A stretch of DNA of 64,000 nucleotides from Streptococcus mitis NCTC 12261 (GCF_000148585.2 NZ_CP028414.1:239501-303500); one strand, 5' to 3'; positions 8,603 through 18,481 are shown, numbered from the stretch's first letter. The notes: generated from the sequence alone by a model not told the origin. Made by a program: numbers and translations.

Positions 8603-9310
8603 ATGATAAAAAAGAATATTTGGAGTGAAGTATTAAACAGGGGGAAGTGGCTAATAATCTTTCTAGTAGGGCTTTTATTTTCTCAGTTTCCTTTGGCTCT
8701 AGCAACTTTTCTAACTAGCAGAAAATTTCCACTGCTTCAAACTGGACTATTAGTAGGAATCTTATCTCTTGTGGTTTTAACTGTATTTATCATAGGTGCT
8801 AGAAAATCACAGTTGGCTAGTTTTAGTTTATCGTTTTTTAAGGTAAAGGACTTGGTTAGATTGGCCGTAAGTTATTTAGTCATTCTTATTAGTAATATTT
8901 CGGGTGTATTATTGTTACATTTGAGGAATGAAACAACAACCAGCAATCAATCAAACATTAATGATCTGGTCCAGAATAGTTCCTTGATTTCCAGTTTTTT
9001 CTTACTCGTTCTAATAGCTCCTATCTGTGAGGAGATTTTATGTCGAGGAGTGATTCCCAAAAAACTCTTTCGTGGTAAAGAAAATGTGGGTTATATAGTC
9101 GGTGCTATTATCTTTGCCTTGCTTCATTTACCGACCAATTTACCTTCCCTTCTTATCTATGGAGGTATGTCAACAGTGCTATCTTGGACGGCTTACAAGA
9201 CCCAACGTTTGGAAATGTCTATCTTACTTCACATGATTGTTAATGGGGTTGTTTTCTGTTTGTTGGCTCTCGTGGTGATTTTGAGTCGGACATTAGGGAT
9301 TTCTGTTTAA
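8603..9310 (+). CDS. CPBP-family intramembrane metalloprotease
   Basis: A 235-residue protein with about seven hydrophobic segments. It carries the CPBP (Rce1/Abi) catalytic motifs: CEEILCRG (EExxxR) near 136-143, LLHLPTN near 172 and HMIVNGV near 213, the glutamates and histidines that bind the zinc or polarise water. The SD AGGAGG is nine bases before ATG. Family members in Gram-positive cocci are linked to bacteriocin maturation or self-immunity, but nothing bacteriocin-like lies beside it here. It precedes the folate operon and is separated from it by a terminator. Confidence 0.85.
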   Translation: MIKKNIWSEVLNRGKWLIIFLVGLLFSQFPLALATFLTSRKFPLLQTGLLVGILSLVVLTVFIIGARKSQLASFSLSFFKVKDLVRLAVSYLVILISNISGVLLLHLRNETTTSNQSNINDLVQNSSLISSFFLLVLIAPICEEILCRGVIPKKLFRGKENVGYIVGAIIFALLHLPTNLPSLLIYGGMSTVLSWTAYKTQRLEMSILLHMIVNGVVFCLLALVVILSRTLGISV

Positions 9311-9343
9311 GATTTTTGACAATTGCTTACTTGTTTCTACTGG

Positions 9344-9377
9344 GAAAAAGATGAATGCAATCGTGTCCATCTTTTTC
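9344..9377 (+). terminator. Terminator between the CPBP gene and folP
   Basis: Arms GAAAAAGATG (9344-9353) and CATCTTTTTC (9368-9377), loop of 14, followed by TTTTTAT. Confidence 0.7.
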
Positions 9378-9394
9378 TTTTTATGGTAAAATAG

Positions 9395-10378
<984 letters not shown>

Positions 10379-10379
10379 G

Positions 10380-11702
10380 ATGAAAGAAATTGAAAACAAT
10401 CAGTGGATTACTAACTACCGGACGGACCAACCGCATTTTGGCTTGGAACGAATGGTGGAACTGTTAGCTTTGCGTGGCAATCCCCATCTCAAACTTAAGG
10501 TCATCCATATCGGAGGGACCAATGGCAAGGGGTCTACCATTGCTTTTTTGAAAAATATGCTAGAAAAGCTAGGGCTGAGAGTTGGGGTGTTCAGCTCGCC
10601 CTATCTCATTCATTATACAGACCAGATTAGCATCAATGGGGAATCTATCCCAGAAGCGAAGCTAGAAACCCTCATGGCAGACTATCAGTCTTTGCTGGAG
10701 GGAGAAGCGGTCGCTAATTTACAGGGCACAACCGAGTTTGAGATTATCACAGCCATAGCCTATGACTACTTTGCCTCAGAGCAAGTAGATGTGGCTATCA
10801 TGGAAGTGGGCATGGGTGGACTCTTGGATAGTACCAATGTCTGCCAGCCTATTCTAACAGGCATCACGACTATTGGATTGGACCATGTAGCCCTTTTAGG
10901 TGACACCTTGGAAGCCATAGCAGAGCAGAAAGCTGGTATTATCAAACAAGGTATTCCCTTGGTGACAGGTCGCATTGCTCCAGAAGCTTTGGCTGTGATT
11001 GACCACACTGCGGAAGGGAAAGATGCGCCGAGACTTGCCTACGGGGCAGATTATCAGGTTGGTCATCAAAAGAGTGTGATGACAGGGGAAGTCTTTGATT
11101 ATACTAGCTCTCTCAGACAAGGTCACTTCCAGACTGGCCTGCTTGGTTTGCACCAGATAGAGAATGCTGGGATGGCCATAGCTTTACTTGATACTTTTTG
11201 TCAAGAAGATGGTCGAGAACTAGCAAGCAATCACTTGCTTGCTCAAGCCTTGGAAGAAACAAGTTGGCCAGGGCGTTTGGAAATCGTGTCAAGAGATCCC
11301 TTGATGATTTTGGATGGAGCCCACAATCCCCATGCTATTAAGGCTTTATTAGCAACCTTGCAAGAACGTTTTGCAGATTATCGTAAGGAAATCCTCTTTA
11401 CTTGTATCAAAACCAAGGCCTTGGAGGATATGTTGGACTTGCTGGGGGCCATGCCAGATACCGAGCTTACTCTGACACATTTTGACGATAGTCGGGCGAC
11501 TGATGAAAACGTGCTGAAAGAGGCAGCTAAGTCTAGAAATCTCAGCTACCAAGGTTGGCAGGATTTTCTAGAGCAGAAATTGACAGATAAAAAAGAAGAG
11601 AAACAAACAGTTAGGATTGTCACAGGTTCATTGTATTTCTTGAGCCAAGTGAGAGCTTATCTGATGGAGAGGAAGAACGAAAATGGATACACAAAAGATT
11701 GA
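10380..11702 (+). CDS. folC: Bifunctional folylpolyglutamate/dihydrofolate synthase
   Basis: A 440-residue Mur-ligase-fold enzyme adding glutamates to folates. The ATP loop [11 protein letters not shown] is at about 43-53, followed by [18 protein letters not shown] (about 142-153) holds the Mg2+ glutamate, and DGAHNPHA marks the ligase C-domain. It begins two bases after folP and overlaps folE by 20 bases, so translation is probably coupled. Pneumococcal name sulB. Confidence 0.95.
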   Translation: MKEIENNQWITNYRTDQPHFGLERMVELLALRGNPHLKLKVIHIGGTNGKGSTIAFLKNMLEKLGLRVGVFSSPYLIHYTDQISINGESIPEAKLETLMADYQSLLEGEAVANLQGTTEFEIITAIAYDYFASEQVDVAIMEVGMGGLLDSTNVCQPILTGITTIGLDHVALLGDTLEAIAEQKAGIIKQGIPLVTGRIAPEALAVIDHTAEGKDAPRLAYGADYQVGHQKSVMTGEVFDYTSSLRQGHFQTGLLGLHQIENAGMAIALLDTFCQEDGRELASNHLLAQALEETSWPGRLEIVSRDPLMILDGAHNPHAIKALLATLQERFADYRKEILFTCIKTKALEDMLDLLGAMPDTELTLTHFDDSRATDENVLKEAAKSRNLSYQGWQDFLEQKLTDKKEEKQTVRIVTGSLYFLSQVRAYLMERKNENGYTKD

Positions 11703-12237
11703 AACAGCTGTAAAAATGATTATCGAGGCTGTCGGAGAGGACGCTAACCGTGAGGGCTTGCAGGAAACGCCTGCTCGTGTGGCCCGTATGTACCAAGAGA
11801 TTTTTTCAGGGCTTGGTCAAACAGCGGAGGAACATTTGTCAAAATCCTTTGAGATTATCGACGATAATATGGTGGTAGAAAAGGATATCTTTTTCCATAC
11901 TATGTGTGAACACCACTTCTTGCCATTTTATGGTAGAGCGCATATTGCCTATATTCCAGATGGCCGTGTAGCAGGTTTGTCTAAGCTAGCCCGTACGGTT
12001 GAAGTTTATTCGAAAAAACCACAAATTCAAGAACGTTTGAATATCGAAGTGGCCGATGCCTTGATGGACTATCTAGGTGCTAAAGGAGCCTTTGTTGTCA
12101 TTGAGGCGGAACATATGTGTATGAGCATGCGTGGTGTCAGAAAACCAGGCACTGCAACCTTGACGACAGTAGCTCGTGGTCTATTTGAAACAGATAAGGA
12201 CCTCCGAGACCAGGCTTATCGTTTAATGGGACTATAA
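11683..12237 (+). CDS. folE: GTP cyclohydrolase I
   Basis: A 184-residue subunit of the toroidal enzyme converting GTP to dihydroneopterin triphosphate, the first step of folate synthesis. Zinc and catalytic residues are visible in [11 protein letters not shown] (Cys75 and His78) and in [10 protein letters not shown]. The length is normal. It overlaps folC by 20 bases. A terminator-like hairpin follows before the last gene of the cluster. Pneumococcal name sulC. Confidence 0.96.
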   Translation: MDTQKIETAVKMIIEAVGEDANREGLQETPARVARMYQEIFSGLGQTAEEHLSKSFEIIDDNMVVEKDIFFHTMCEHHFLPFYGRAHIAYIPDGRVAGLSKLARTVEVYSKKPQIQERLNIEVADALMDYLGAKGAFVVIEAEHMCMSMRGVRKPGTATLTTVARGLFETDKDLRDQAYRLMGL

Positions 12238-12241
12238 AAAG

Positions 12242-12260
12242 AATCCGCTTTGGGCGGATT
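12242..12260 (+). terminator. Weak hairpin within the folate operon
   Basis: AATCCGC and GCGGATT with a five-base loop, then TTTC. It stands between folE and the aldolase/pyrophosphokinase gene and may only attenuate or stabilise the message. Confidence 0.45.
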
Positions 12261-12279
12261 TTTCTAGAAAGGAATCATT

Positions 12280-13092
12280 ATGGATCAACTGCAGATTAAG
12301 GATTTGGAAATTTTTGCCTATCATGGTCTTTTTCCTAGTGAAAAGGAATTAGGGCAGAAGTTTGTTATTTCCGCAATCCTATCCTATGATATGACCAAGG
12401 CGGCTACAGACTTGGATTTAACAGCCTCTGTCCATTATGGAGAACTGTGTCAGCAGTGGACGACTTGGTTTCAGGAAACAACTGAGGACTTGATTGAAAC
12501 GGTAGCCTACAAACTGGTAGAACGTACCTTTGAAACTTATCCTCTTGTCCAAGAAATCAAGCTGGAACTGAAAAAACCTTGGGCGCCGGTTCATTTGCCA
12601 CTAGATACTTGCTCGGTAACCATTCATCGCCGCAAGCAACGAGCCTTTATCGCTCTAGGAAGCAATATGGGAGATAAACAAGCAAACTTGGAGCAAGCCA
12701 TTGACAAACTGCGAGCTCGTGGCATCCATATTCTTAAAGAGTCCAGTGTCTTAACGACGGAGCCTTGGGGTGGAGTGGAGCAGGATAGCTTTGCTAATCA
12801 AGTGGTTGAGGTGGAAACCTGGCTACCAGCACCGGTCTTGTTAGAAAGCTTGTTAGCCATTGAGTCAGAGATGGGACGGGTGAGAGAAGTGCATTGGGGA
12901 CCTCGTTTGATTGATTTGGACTTGCTCTTTGTGGAGGACCAGATCCTTTATACAGCCGACCTCATATTGCCTCATCCTTACATAGCGGAACGCCTTTTTG
13001 TCCTTGAATCTCTACAAGAAATTGCGCCTCATTTTATCCATCCGACATTAAAGCAACCTATCCGTAACTTGTATAATGCTTTGAAAAAATAG
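12280..13092 (+). CDS. folBK: Bifunctional dihydroneopterin aldolase / HPPK
   Basis: A 270-residue fusion. Residues 1 to about 118 are the aldolase ([20 protein letters not shown], and the lysine in ELKKPWAP). Residues about 122-270 are 6-hydroxymethyl-dihydropterin pyrophosphokinase ([41 protein letters not shown]). The enzyme produces the pterin substrate of FolP. The fusion is the known streptococcal SulD form. SD AAAGGAA before ATG. It closes the folate operon. Confidence 0.95.
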   Translation: MDQLQIKDLEIFAYHGLFPSEKELGQKFVISAILSYDMTKAATDLDLTASVHYGELCQQWTTWFQETTEDLIETVAYKLVERTFETYPLVQEIKLELKKPWAPVHLPLDTCSVTIHRRKQRAFIALGSNMGDKQANLEQAIDKLRARGIHILKESSVLTTEPWGGVEQDSFANQVVEVETWLPAPVLLESLLAIESEMGRVREVHWGPRLIDLDLLFVEDQILYTADLILPHPYIAERLFVLESLQEIAPHFIHPTLKQPIRNLYNALKK

Positions 13093-13093
13093 A

Positions 13094-13139
13094 AAAAACT
13101 CTAGTTTTCAGTCACTTGCAACTGAAGGCTAGAGTTTTT
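13094..13139 (+). terminator. Terminator of the folate operon
   Basis: AAAAACTCTAG pairs with CTAGAGTTTTT, with an inner TTTTCAGT/ACTGAAGG stem; starts two bases after the folBK stop. Confidence 0.85.
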
Positions 13140-13254
13140 ATACTCTTCGAAAATCTCTTCAAACCACGTCAGCTTCCATCTGCAAAATCAAAACAGTGTT
13201 TTGAGCAGCCTGCGGCTAGCTTCCTAGTTTGCTCTTTGATTTTCATTGAGTATT
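13140..13254 (-). repeat. BOX element 1 (A-C, no B)
   Basis: Read on the minus strand it starts ATACTCAATGAAAATC (boxA) and ends GATTTTCGAAGAGTAT (boxC), with the GCTCAAAACACTGTTTTGA palindrome in the middle and no complete boxB. Its boxA end reaches into the stop codon of the DUF960 gene at 13253-13255. Confidence 0.9.
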
Positions 13255-13570
13255 AAAATAGGTCATTTTCTTCTGGGAGGAGAATAGTCTCTCTACCATC
13301 CATGTCTAAAACCAGAACTCTCGGGGGATAAAGAGGGTCGAAAGGATGGTTAAAGTCAAAATCAATGGCTGTAGGGAGGTGTTGACTTGAGAAGTGGAAG
13401 GTAATTTTGCCTTGGTTATTAAGCAATTGAAATTCGAGTTCTTCTTCCAATTCAAAGACATTTTTTAAGAAGTGGTCGATGATATACCAAAAAGAGTCAA
13501 TGACATCATCAGGTAAGCTGGTTACAATGCCAAAACTAGCCGACCGCATGTGGGTATTGGTAAAAGCCAT
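13253..13570 (-). CDS. DUF960-like small protein
   Basis: A 105-residue acidic soluble protein. The N-terminal ASFGIVTSLPDDVIDSFWYIIDHF pattern and a central strand-rich part FQLLNNQGKITFHFSSQHLP resemble the DUF960 family of Firmicutes, whose function is unknown. It ends QGK-less in EENDLF, and its TAA is formed by the junction with BOX element 1, so the element may have changed the original C-terminus. It is divergent from ccpA across 237 bases. The family call is by eye. Confidence 0.6.
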   Translation of the reverse strand: MAFTNTHMRSASFGIVTSLPDDVIDSFWYIIDHFLKNVFELEEELEFQLLNNQGKITFHFSSQHLPTAIDFDFNHPFDPLYPPRVLVLDMDGRETILLPEENDLF

Positions 13571-13694
13571 ATTTCTGCCCCCCTTTCTTTTCCCTTATCA
13601 TACAGCAAATAGGATTAAAAATCAAGAAAAGGTGATTTTTTCTTCATAAACATAGCTTCCTATGAAATTTTTTCAAATAATCTTCAAAAAAAGC

Positions 13695-13723
13695 TTGAAA
13701 GTGTTTACAAATAGTGATAAAAT
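13695..13723 (+). promoter_or_regulatory. Sigma-A promoter of ccpA
   Basis: TTGAAA (13695-13700), 17-base spacer, TAAAAT (13718-13723). The start site would be about 13730, just before a cre-like palindrome. Confidence 0.7.
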
Positions 13724-13738
13724 GGAATAAGTAGAATC

Positions 13739-13757
13739 ATGAAAACGAAATTTTCAT
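13739..13757 (+). promoter_or_regulatory. cre-like palindrome in the ccpA leader
   Basis: ATGAAAACGAAATTTTCAT shares the TGAAAACG half of cre with manL and pflA and is a near-perfect dyad (TGAAAA/TTTTCA). About 10 bases after the predicted start site, it fits a roadblock for autoregulation. Confidence 0.5.
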
Positions 13758-13807
13758 ACCGTCTCTTTTTTAGAGTCTCGTGAGGTATGATATAGAAAGG
13801 AAATGGA

Positions 13808-14818
13808 ATGAATACAGACGATACAGTAACGATTTATGATGTCGCCCGTGAAGCAGGAGTTTCAATGGCGACAGTTAGCCGTGTAGTCAATGGCAATAAG
13901 AATGTAAAAGAGAATACTCGTAAAAAAGTGCTTGAGGTGATTGACCGTTTGGATTACCGTCCAAATGCAGTGGCGCGTGGTCTTGCAAGTAAAAAGACAA
14001 CCACTGTCGGTGTGGTGATACCAAATATTACCAATGGTTATTTCTCAACGCTTGCCAAAGGGATTGATGATATTGCTGAAATGTACAAGTATAATATCGT
14101 TCTTGCTAATAGTGATGAGGATGATGATAAGGAAGTTTCAGTTGTCAATACCCTGTTTTCTAAGCAAGTGGATGGTATCATCTTTATGGGGTACCACTTG
14201 ACTGAAAAAATTCGTTCAGAGTTTTCTCGTTCTCGAACACCAGTTGTTCTTGCAGGAACTGTGGATGTAGAACACCAACTTCCAAGTGTTAATATTGACT
14301 ACAAACAAGCTACGATTGATGCAGTGACCTACCTTGCTAAAGAAAATGAGCGCATTGCTTTCGTAAGCGGTCCACTAGTGGATGATATCAATGGTAAGGT
14401 TCGTTTGGTTGGCTACAAGGAAGCCTTGAAAAAAGCAGGTATTTCTTATAGCGAAGGATTGGTATTTGAGTCTAAATACACTTATGAAGATGGTTATGCC
14501 TTGGCAGAACGCTTGATTTCATCAAACGCAACTGCAGCAGTTGTAACAGGTGATGAGCTGGCAGCAGGTGTCTTGAACGGCCTTGCTGATAAGGGTGTAT
14601 CAGTACCAGAAGAATTTGAAATCATTACTAGTGATGATTCACAAATCTCACGCTTTACCCGTCCAAACTTGACAACTATTGCCCAACCTCTTTATGACCT
14701 TGGGGCCATCAGTATGCGTATGTTGACCAAGATTATGCACAAGGAAGAGTTGGAAGAACGTGAAGTTCTCTTACCTCATGGTTTGACAGAACGTCGCTCA
14801 ACACGAAAACGGAAATAG
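13808..14818 (+). CDS. ccpA: Catabolite control protein A
   Basis: A 336-residue LacI/GalR-family regulator. The helix-turn-helix with hinge is at 1-60 (TIYDVAREAGVSMATVSRVVNG, then YRPNAVARGLASKKT), followed by the periplasmic-binding-protein-like effector domain. Binding to HPr(Ser-P) is known for this family. SD GAAAGGAAA before ATG. It controls cre sites, three candidates of which are in this window (manL, pflA, and ccpA itself). Followed by a bidirectional terminator shared with the asparaginase gene. Confidence 0.96.
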   Translation: MNTDDTVTIYDVAREAGVSMATVSRVVNGNKNVKENTRKKVLEVIDRLDYRPNAVARGLASKKTTTVGVVIPNITNGYFSTLAKGIDDIAEMYKYNIVLANSDEDDDKEVSVVNTLFSKQVDGIIFMGYHLTEKIRSEFSRSRTPVVLAGTVDVEHQLPSVNIDYKQATIDAVTYLAKENERIAFVSGPLVDDINGKVRLVGYKEALKKAGISYSEGLVFESKYTYEDGYALAERLISSNATAAVVTGDELAAGVLNGLADKGVSVPEEFEIITSDDSQISRFTRPNLTTIAQPLYDLGAISMRMLTKIMHKEELEEREVLLPHGLTERRSTRKRK

Positions 14819-14820
14819 AA

Positions 14821-14853
14821 AAAATCAGGGAATCGTGCAGATTTCCTGATTTT
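14821..14853. terminator. Bidirectional terminator between ccpA and ansA
   Basis: Fourteen-base arms AAAATCAGGGAATC (14821-14834) and GATTTCCTGATTTT (14840-14853) with one G-U and a five-base loop; T runs on both strands. Confidence 0.85.
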
Positions 14854-14871
14854 GCTTTCTGGAGAAGAGAC

Positions 14872-15834
14872 TTACCCTTCCATATAGTCTTTCAAAGCCT
14901 GTCCTCTTAGTCCGGCATTGAGGGCAATGAGGAGTTTCAAACGGGCTTTTTGGGCATTGAGTTCTTTAACAAAGAAAACGCCTGATTTTTGCAACTGTAC
15001 GCCTCCACCTTGGTAGGCATAAACAGGTTCCGCTATACCGTTAAAGCATCGTGATACCAGGGCGACTGGGATTCCTTTTTGCAGAAGGTTTTCTAATTTT
15101 TGAGCCGTTTCTTTGGGAATATTACCAGCTCCGAAGGCTTGGATAATCAAGCCGTCCAATTGTTCCAAATCCAGCATATCAATCAGCTCATCTGTCATAC
15201 CTGCATAAGCCGAGATGATAGGGACTAAGCCTTGTATGTGATCAAGGTCAAAGCGAACACGAGGTTCAGCTGTTTTGAAGTAGAGGATTTCCCGCTTCGT
15301 AATCAGACCAAGTGGCCCATGTGTTGGGGTCTGGAAGGTGCCGACGTTGGTCGTATGCGTTTTGGTAACATACTTGGCAGCATGGATTTCATCGTTCATA
15401 ACAACCAAAACCCCTTTGTCAGCAGCCCTGTCATCGCTAGCCACCCGTAAAGCACTCAGATAGTTATAAACACCGTCGCTGCCGAGTTCGTTAGAGCTAC
15501 GCATGGCCCCTGTTAGAACGATAGGCATATGGGGAACTTCCATGGTATCAAGGAAATAGGCTGTTTCCTCTAAAGTATCGGTCCCGTGTGTGATTACCAC
15601 TCCATCGTAGTTAGCAGCTTCCTCTTTAATTTTCTGGTAGAGGGCTAGCATATGCTTGGGTTTGATATGGGGGCTTGGCAGGTTAAAAAAGTCTAAGGCG
15701 TGGACTTGGATTCCTTCAAGTGGGTTGGACACATGGTTCATGGGATTATCTGAACTCGTCACAACAGCGCCAGAAGCATCGGCCTGCATGGAAATAGTTC
15801 CACCCGTATGTAAAACAAGGATTTTCTTAGGCAT
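14872..15834 (-). CDS. ansA: L-asparaginase, type I
   Basis: A 320-residue cytosolic amidohydrolase turning asparagine into aspartate and ammonia. The first catalytic Thr is in LHTGGTISM (about 8-16), the second in THGTDTLEETAYFL (about 80), and TGAMRSSNELGSDG follows. There is no signal peptide, as expected for type I. It is convergent with ccpA. Since asnA in this window is broken, an active asparaginase implies dependence on external asparagine or the amidotransferase route. Confidence 0.93.
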   Translation of the reverse strand: MPKKILVLHTGGTISMQADASGAVVTSSDNPMNHVSNPLEGIQVHALDFFNLPSPHIKPKHMLALYQKIKEEAANYDGVVITHGTDTLEETAYFLDTMEVPHMPIVLTGAMRSSNELGSDGVYNYLSALRVASDDRAADKGVLVVMNDEIHAAKYVTKTHTTNVGTFQTPTHGPLGLITKREILYFKTAEPRVRFDLDHIQGLVPIISAYAGMTDELIDMLDLEQLDGLIIQAFGAGNIPKETAQKLENLLQKGIPVALVSRCFNGIAEPVYAYQGGGVQLQKSGVFFVKELNAQKARLKLLIALNAGLRGQALKDYMEG

Positions 15835-15861
15835 GATTTACTCACTCTTTCTGAAATGTGG

Positions 15862-15867
15862 TATAAT
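15862..15867 (+). promoter_or_regulatory. -10 box of the HAD/NTP-pyrophosphatase gene
   Basis: TGTGGTATAAT is an extended -10 (TGG before TATAAT); no good -35 is seen. The gap to the divergent ansA start is only 65 bases. Confidence 0.55.
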
Positions 15868-15899
15868 CATTGTATCACAAAAGGGGAGATTGGGATAGG

Positions 15900-17291
15900 A
15901 TGGAAGTCAAAGCTGTTTTTTTTGATATCGATGGAACCTTGGTCAACGATCACAAGAGTGTTTTGAAATCCACTAAGGACGCGATTAAAATCGTCAAAGA
16001 GCAAGGGGTACTTGTCGGCGTAGCGACAGGTCGAGGACCTTTTTTTGTTAAGGAATTGATGGACGATTTGGATCTGGACTTTGCGGTAACTTACAATGGC
16101 CAGTATATCTTTAATAAAGACAGAGTCTTGTTTACGAGCCCTATTTCCAAGTTACATTTGCGCCAGCTCATTACTTATGCTAAAAAAGAGGGTAAGGAGA
16201 TTGCTCTAGGGACCAAGGATGCCATGTTAGGTTCTAAAATCATGTCCTTTGGTTTGGGTTCTTTTTCCCAACGAATCAGTCGCTTCGTTCCCTCTGTTTT
16301 AACTCGGACGGTGAGTCATTCCTTTAATCGTATGGTCAGCAAGGTTGTTCCCCAAAAGGAAGAAGATCTGCTTCATCTGATCAATCAGCCTATCTACCAA
16401 GTTTTGATGCTGATGACGCCAGAAGAATCTGAGAAGGCGGCAGCTGATTTTGAAGATTTGAAATTGACACGTAGCAATCCTTTTGCAGCGGATGTCATCA
16501 ATCAAGGAAACTCTAAATTGGAAGGTATTCGCCGAGTTGGAAAAGAATATGGCTTTGACCTCAACCAAGTCATGGCCTTTGGTGACTCCGATAACGATCT
16601 TGAAATGCTGGCAGGCGTTGGGATGTCGGTTGCTATGGGAAATGGTAGTAGCAGTGTCAAGGAAGTTGCCAAGCACATTACCACTAGCAATCAACAAGAC
16701 GGAATCCACAAGGCACTGGAACATTTTGGTGTTTTGGCTTCAGAAAAAGTCTTTGTCAGCCGTGATTATCATTTCAATAAGGTCAAGACCTTCCACCACA
16801 TGATGGATGAACGGACCCAAGAAGAACCTCGAGCTTGGGATTTAGAAGGTGCAACCCACAGGGCTGGCTTTAAAATAGAAGAATTGGTAGAGTTTGTTCG
16901 AGCTGCCAGTCCTTCTGAAGAGGACTTTGGTCAAGCTCTATCGCAACTTCATCAAGCTCTTGATAAGGCGGCCGATAAAGTGGCTAAGAAGACGCCTGCT
17001 CAGCAAGATTTGATAGGTCAGGTAGATGCCCTGATTGACACGCTTTACTTTACCTACGGTAGTTTTGTCTTGATGGGGGTGGACCCAGAACGTATTTTTG
17101 ATATCGTCCATCAGGCTAATATGGGGAAAATTTTCCCAGATGGCAAGGCTCACTTTGATCCAGTGACCCATAAAATCTTAAAACCAGATGATTGGGAAGA
17201 AAAATATGCTCCAGAACCTGCTATTAAAAAGGAACTGCAGCGCCAGCTCAAGGCTTATGAGCGCCATAAAGAGAGAAATAATACTCAATGA
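15900..17291 (+). CDS. Cof-type HAD phosphatase fused to a MazG-like NTP pyrophosphatase domain
   Basis: A 463-residue two-domain protein. Residues 1 to about 285 are a HAD-IIB phosphatase (FFDIDGTLV, VATGRGP, FGDSDNDLEM). The remaining 175 residues look like an all-alpha NTP pyrophosphohydrolase: HRAGFKIEELVEFVRAA carries the acidic ExxE helix, and DALIDTLYFTYGSFVLMG then HQANMGKI match the second metal helix and the SNM-K motif. The combination suggests nucleotide or phosphosugar clean-up. ATG 15900 is chosen; the TTG at 15870 lies too near the -10 box. The last residues and the TGA are made by the first bases of BOX element 2. Confidence 0.8.
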   Translation: MEVKAVFFDIDGTLVNDHKSVLKSTKDAIKIVKEQGVLVGVATGRGPFFVKELMDDLDLDFAVTYNGQYIFNKDRVLFTSPISKLHLRQLITYAKKEGKEIALGTKDAMLGSKIMSFGLGSFSQRISRFVPSVLTRTVSHSFNRMVSKVVPQKEEDLLHLINQPIYQVLMLMTPEESEKAAADFEDLKLTRSNPFAADVINQGNSKLEGIRRVGKEYGFDLNQVMAFGDSDNDLEMLAGVGMSVAMGNGSSSVKEVAKHITTSNQQDGIHKALEHFGVLASEKVFVSRDYHFNKVKTFHHMMDERTQEEPRAWDLEGATHRAGFKIEELVEFVRAASPSEEDFGQALSQLHQALDKAADKVAKKTPAQQDLIGQVDALIDTLYFTYGSFVLMGVDPERIFDIVHQANMGKIFPDGKAHFDPVTHKILKPDDWEEKYAPEPAIKKELQRQLKAYERHKERNNTQ

Positions 17292-17464
17292 AAATCAAAG
17301 AGTAAACTAGGAAACTAGCCGCAGGCTGCTCAAAGCACTGCTTTGAGGTTGTAGATAGAACTGACGAAGTCAGCTCAAAACACTGTTTTGAGGTTGCAGA
17401 TAGAACTGACGAAGTCAGTAACATATATATATGGCAAGGCGACGTTGACGTGGTTTGAAGTATA
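17281..17464 (+). repeat. BOX element 2 (A-B-C, boxC truncated)
   Basis: Starts ATACTCAATGAAAATC; a boxB-like copy (GTAGATAGAACTGACGAAG, ending in the CAAAACACTGTTTTGAG palindrome) follows boxA, then boxC with GACGTGGTTTGAAG. The usual GATTTTCGAAGAGTAT end is lost and replaced by TATA. It overlaps the upstream gene's stop codon. Confidence 0.9.
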
Positions 17465-17475
17465 AACAGTAAACA

Positions 17476-17498
17476 AAAAGGAGCTTCTAGCTCCTTTT
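17476..17498 (-). terminator. Terminator of the universal stress protein gene
   Basis: AAAAGGAGC and GCTCCTTTT, loop of five; minus-strand TTTTTGTTT follows. It can also stop plus-strand transcription through BOX 2. Confidence 0.75.
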
Positions 17499-17506
17499 CT
17501 TCGTTA

Positions 17507-17959
17507 TTACAAAGTTTTCTCTTGTTCTCTCACAACCAGCAAATCGACCTTAGCATGGCGGAGAATGTATTCAGATGAAGAACCGACCAAGAGGCGTTCA
17601 AAGGCGTTGAGGCCAGTTGCGCCAACAAGGATGAGGTCCACTTCTTCAGCATCGGGAATGGTACGCGCTAGTAGGGTCTTTGGATTTCCCATTTCAATGA
17701 CGATATGAACATCTGCCACACCAGCATCTTTAGCACGTTTTTCGTACTCTTTCATCAAACTTTCAGCGTCGACTTGGAGTTCTTCGTAAACTTCAGCATC
17801 AAAGGTGGATACGCTTTGGAGTGCGCGTGTGTCAATGACATGGGCGATGGTGAGTTTAGCGTCGTTTCGTAGAGCAGAATGAACTCCCTTGACAAAAGCC
17901 AAGTCCGCTTCTTTAGAACCATCGATTGCGACCATGATATTTTGGTAACGTTGTGCCAT
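17507..17959 (-). CDS. Universal stress protein, UspA family
   Basis: A 150-residue cytosolic alpha/beta protein. The N-terminal strand ends in VAIDGSKEADLAF, and the ATP-binding signature G-x2-G-x9-G-(S/T) is seen as GATGLNAFERLLVGSS near the C-terminus, followed by VDLLVVR. So it is probably of the ATP-binding subclass. ATG 17959 with CAGGAGG upstream is chosen over the longer frame from 18022. Partners and trigger are not deducible from the sequence. Confidence 0.9.
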   Translation of the reverse strand: MAQRYQNIMVAIDGSKEADLAFVKGVHSALRNDAKLTIAHVIDTRALQSVSTFDAEVYEELQVDAESLMKEYEKRAKDAGVADVHIVIEMGNPKTLLARTIPDAEEVDLILVGATGLNAFERLLVGSSSEYILRHAKVDLLVVREQEKTL

Positions 17960-18120
17960 AATGAAACCTCCTGAAATTTTCTTACTATAATTGTAAACCT
18001 TTTCACTATAGAAGTAAAGCAAAAAAAGTATTTTTCAAAAGAATGTTAGCGATTAAAATCTATATAAATATATGATAAAATAAAAGAAAGGATAGCAGGA
18101 AAGAAGTGAAGGGAGGGAGA

Positions 18121-18423
18121 ATGATGAAAAACGCTTTTCAAGAAACAAAAAATTCAAATTTCCTTTATTATGGAATCATCCTAGTTTCAGTCTTGCTAGA
18201 AGTTATCATGATCTGGCAATTAGAGAAGCTAATTCCGCTTCTCTATCCAGGTTTTGTTGGCTTTTTAGTCTTTCATTTACTCTACCATTTGGTATTATTC
18301 CTAGTCGCTAAACGAAGTGGGCGTTGGGATTACTTGATGATATGGGGACTTTTCCTCATGTTCAATCTTCTTTATGACTCCTTTTTAGGCTTGCTTTTTC
18401 TAGGCTTATCTTTTGGTATGTGA
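18121..18423 (+). CDS. Small membrane protein of unknown function
   Basis: About 100 residues with four hydrophobic segments (YYGIILVSVLLEVIMIW, PLLYPGFVGFLVFHLLYHLVLFLVA, DYLMIWGLFLMFNLLY, LGLLFLGLSFGM) joined by short loops, one with KRSGRWD. I do not recognise the family. GGGAGGGAG precedes ATG 18121. A TATGATAAAAT -10-like box lies at about 18071-18081. It is monocistronic, between usp (divergent) and the aminotransferase. Confidence 0.65.
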   Translation: MMKNAFQETKNSNFLYYGIILVSVLLEVIMIWQLEKLIPLLYPGFVGFLVFHLLYHLVLFLVAKRSGRWDYLMIWGLFLMFNLLYDSFLGLLFLGLSFGM

Positions 18424-18462
18424 TGTTTTTTTGTCAAAACACCTGCTATCTCCCCTGTCTTG

Positions 18463-18481
18463 ACCTCGCTCTTAGTGAGGT
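18463..18481 (+). terminator. Terminator after the small membrane protein gene
   Basis: ACCTCGCT and AGTGAGGT with a three-base loop and one G-U, then TTTTTC. Confidence 0.7.

Noticed and set aside
17281..17464. CRISPR-like direct repeats
   Set aside because: The repeated GATAGAACTGACGAAGTCAG units are boxB/boxC modules; there are no spacers or cas genes.
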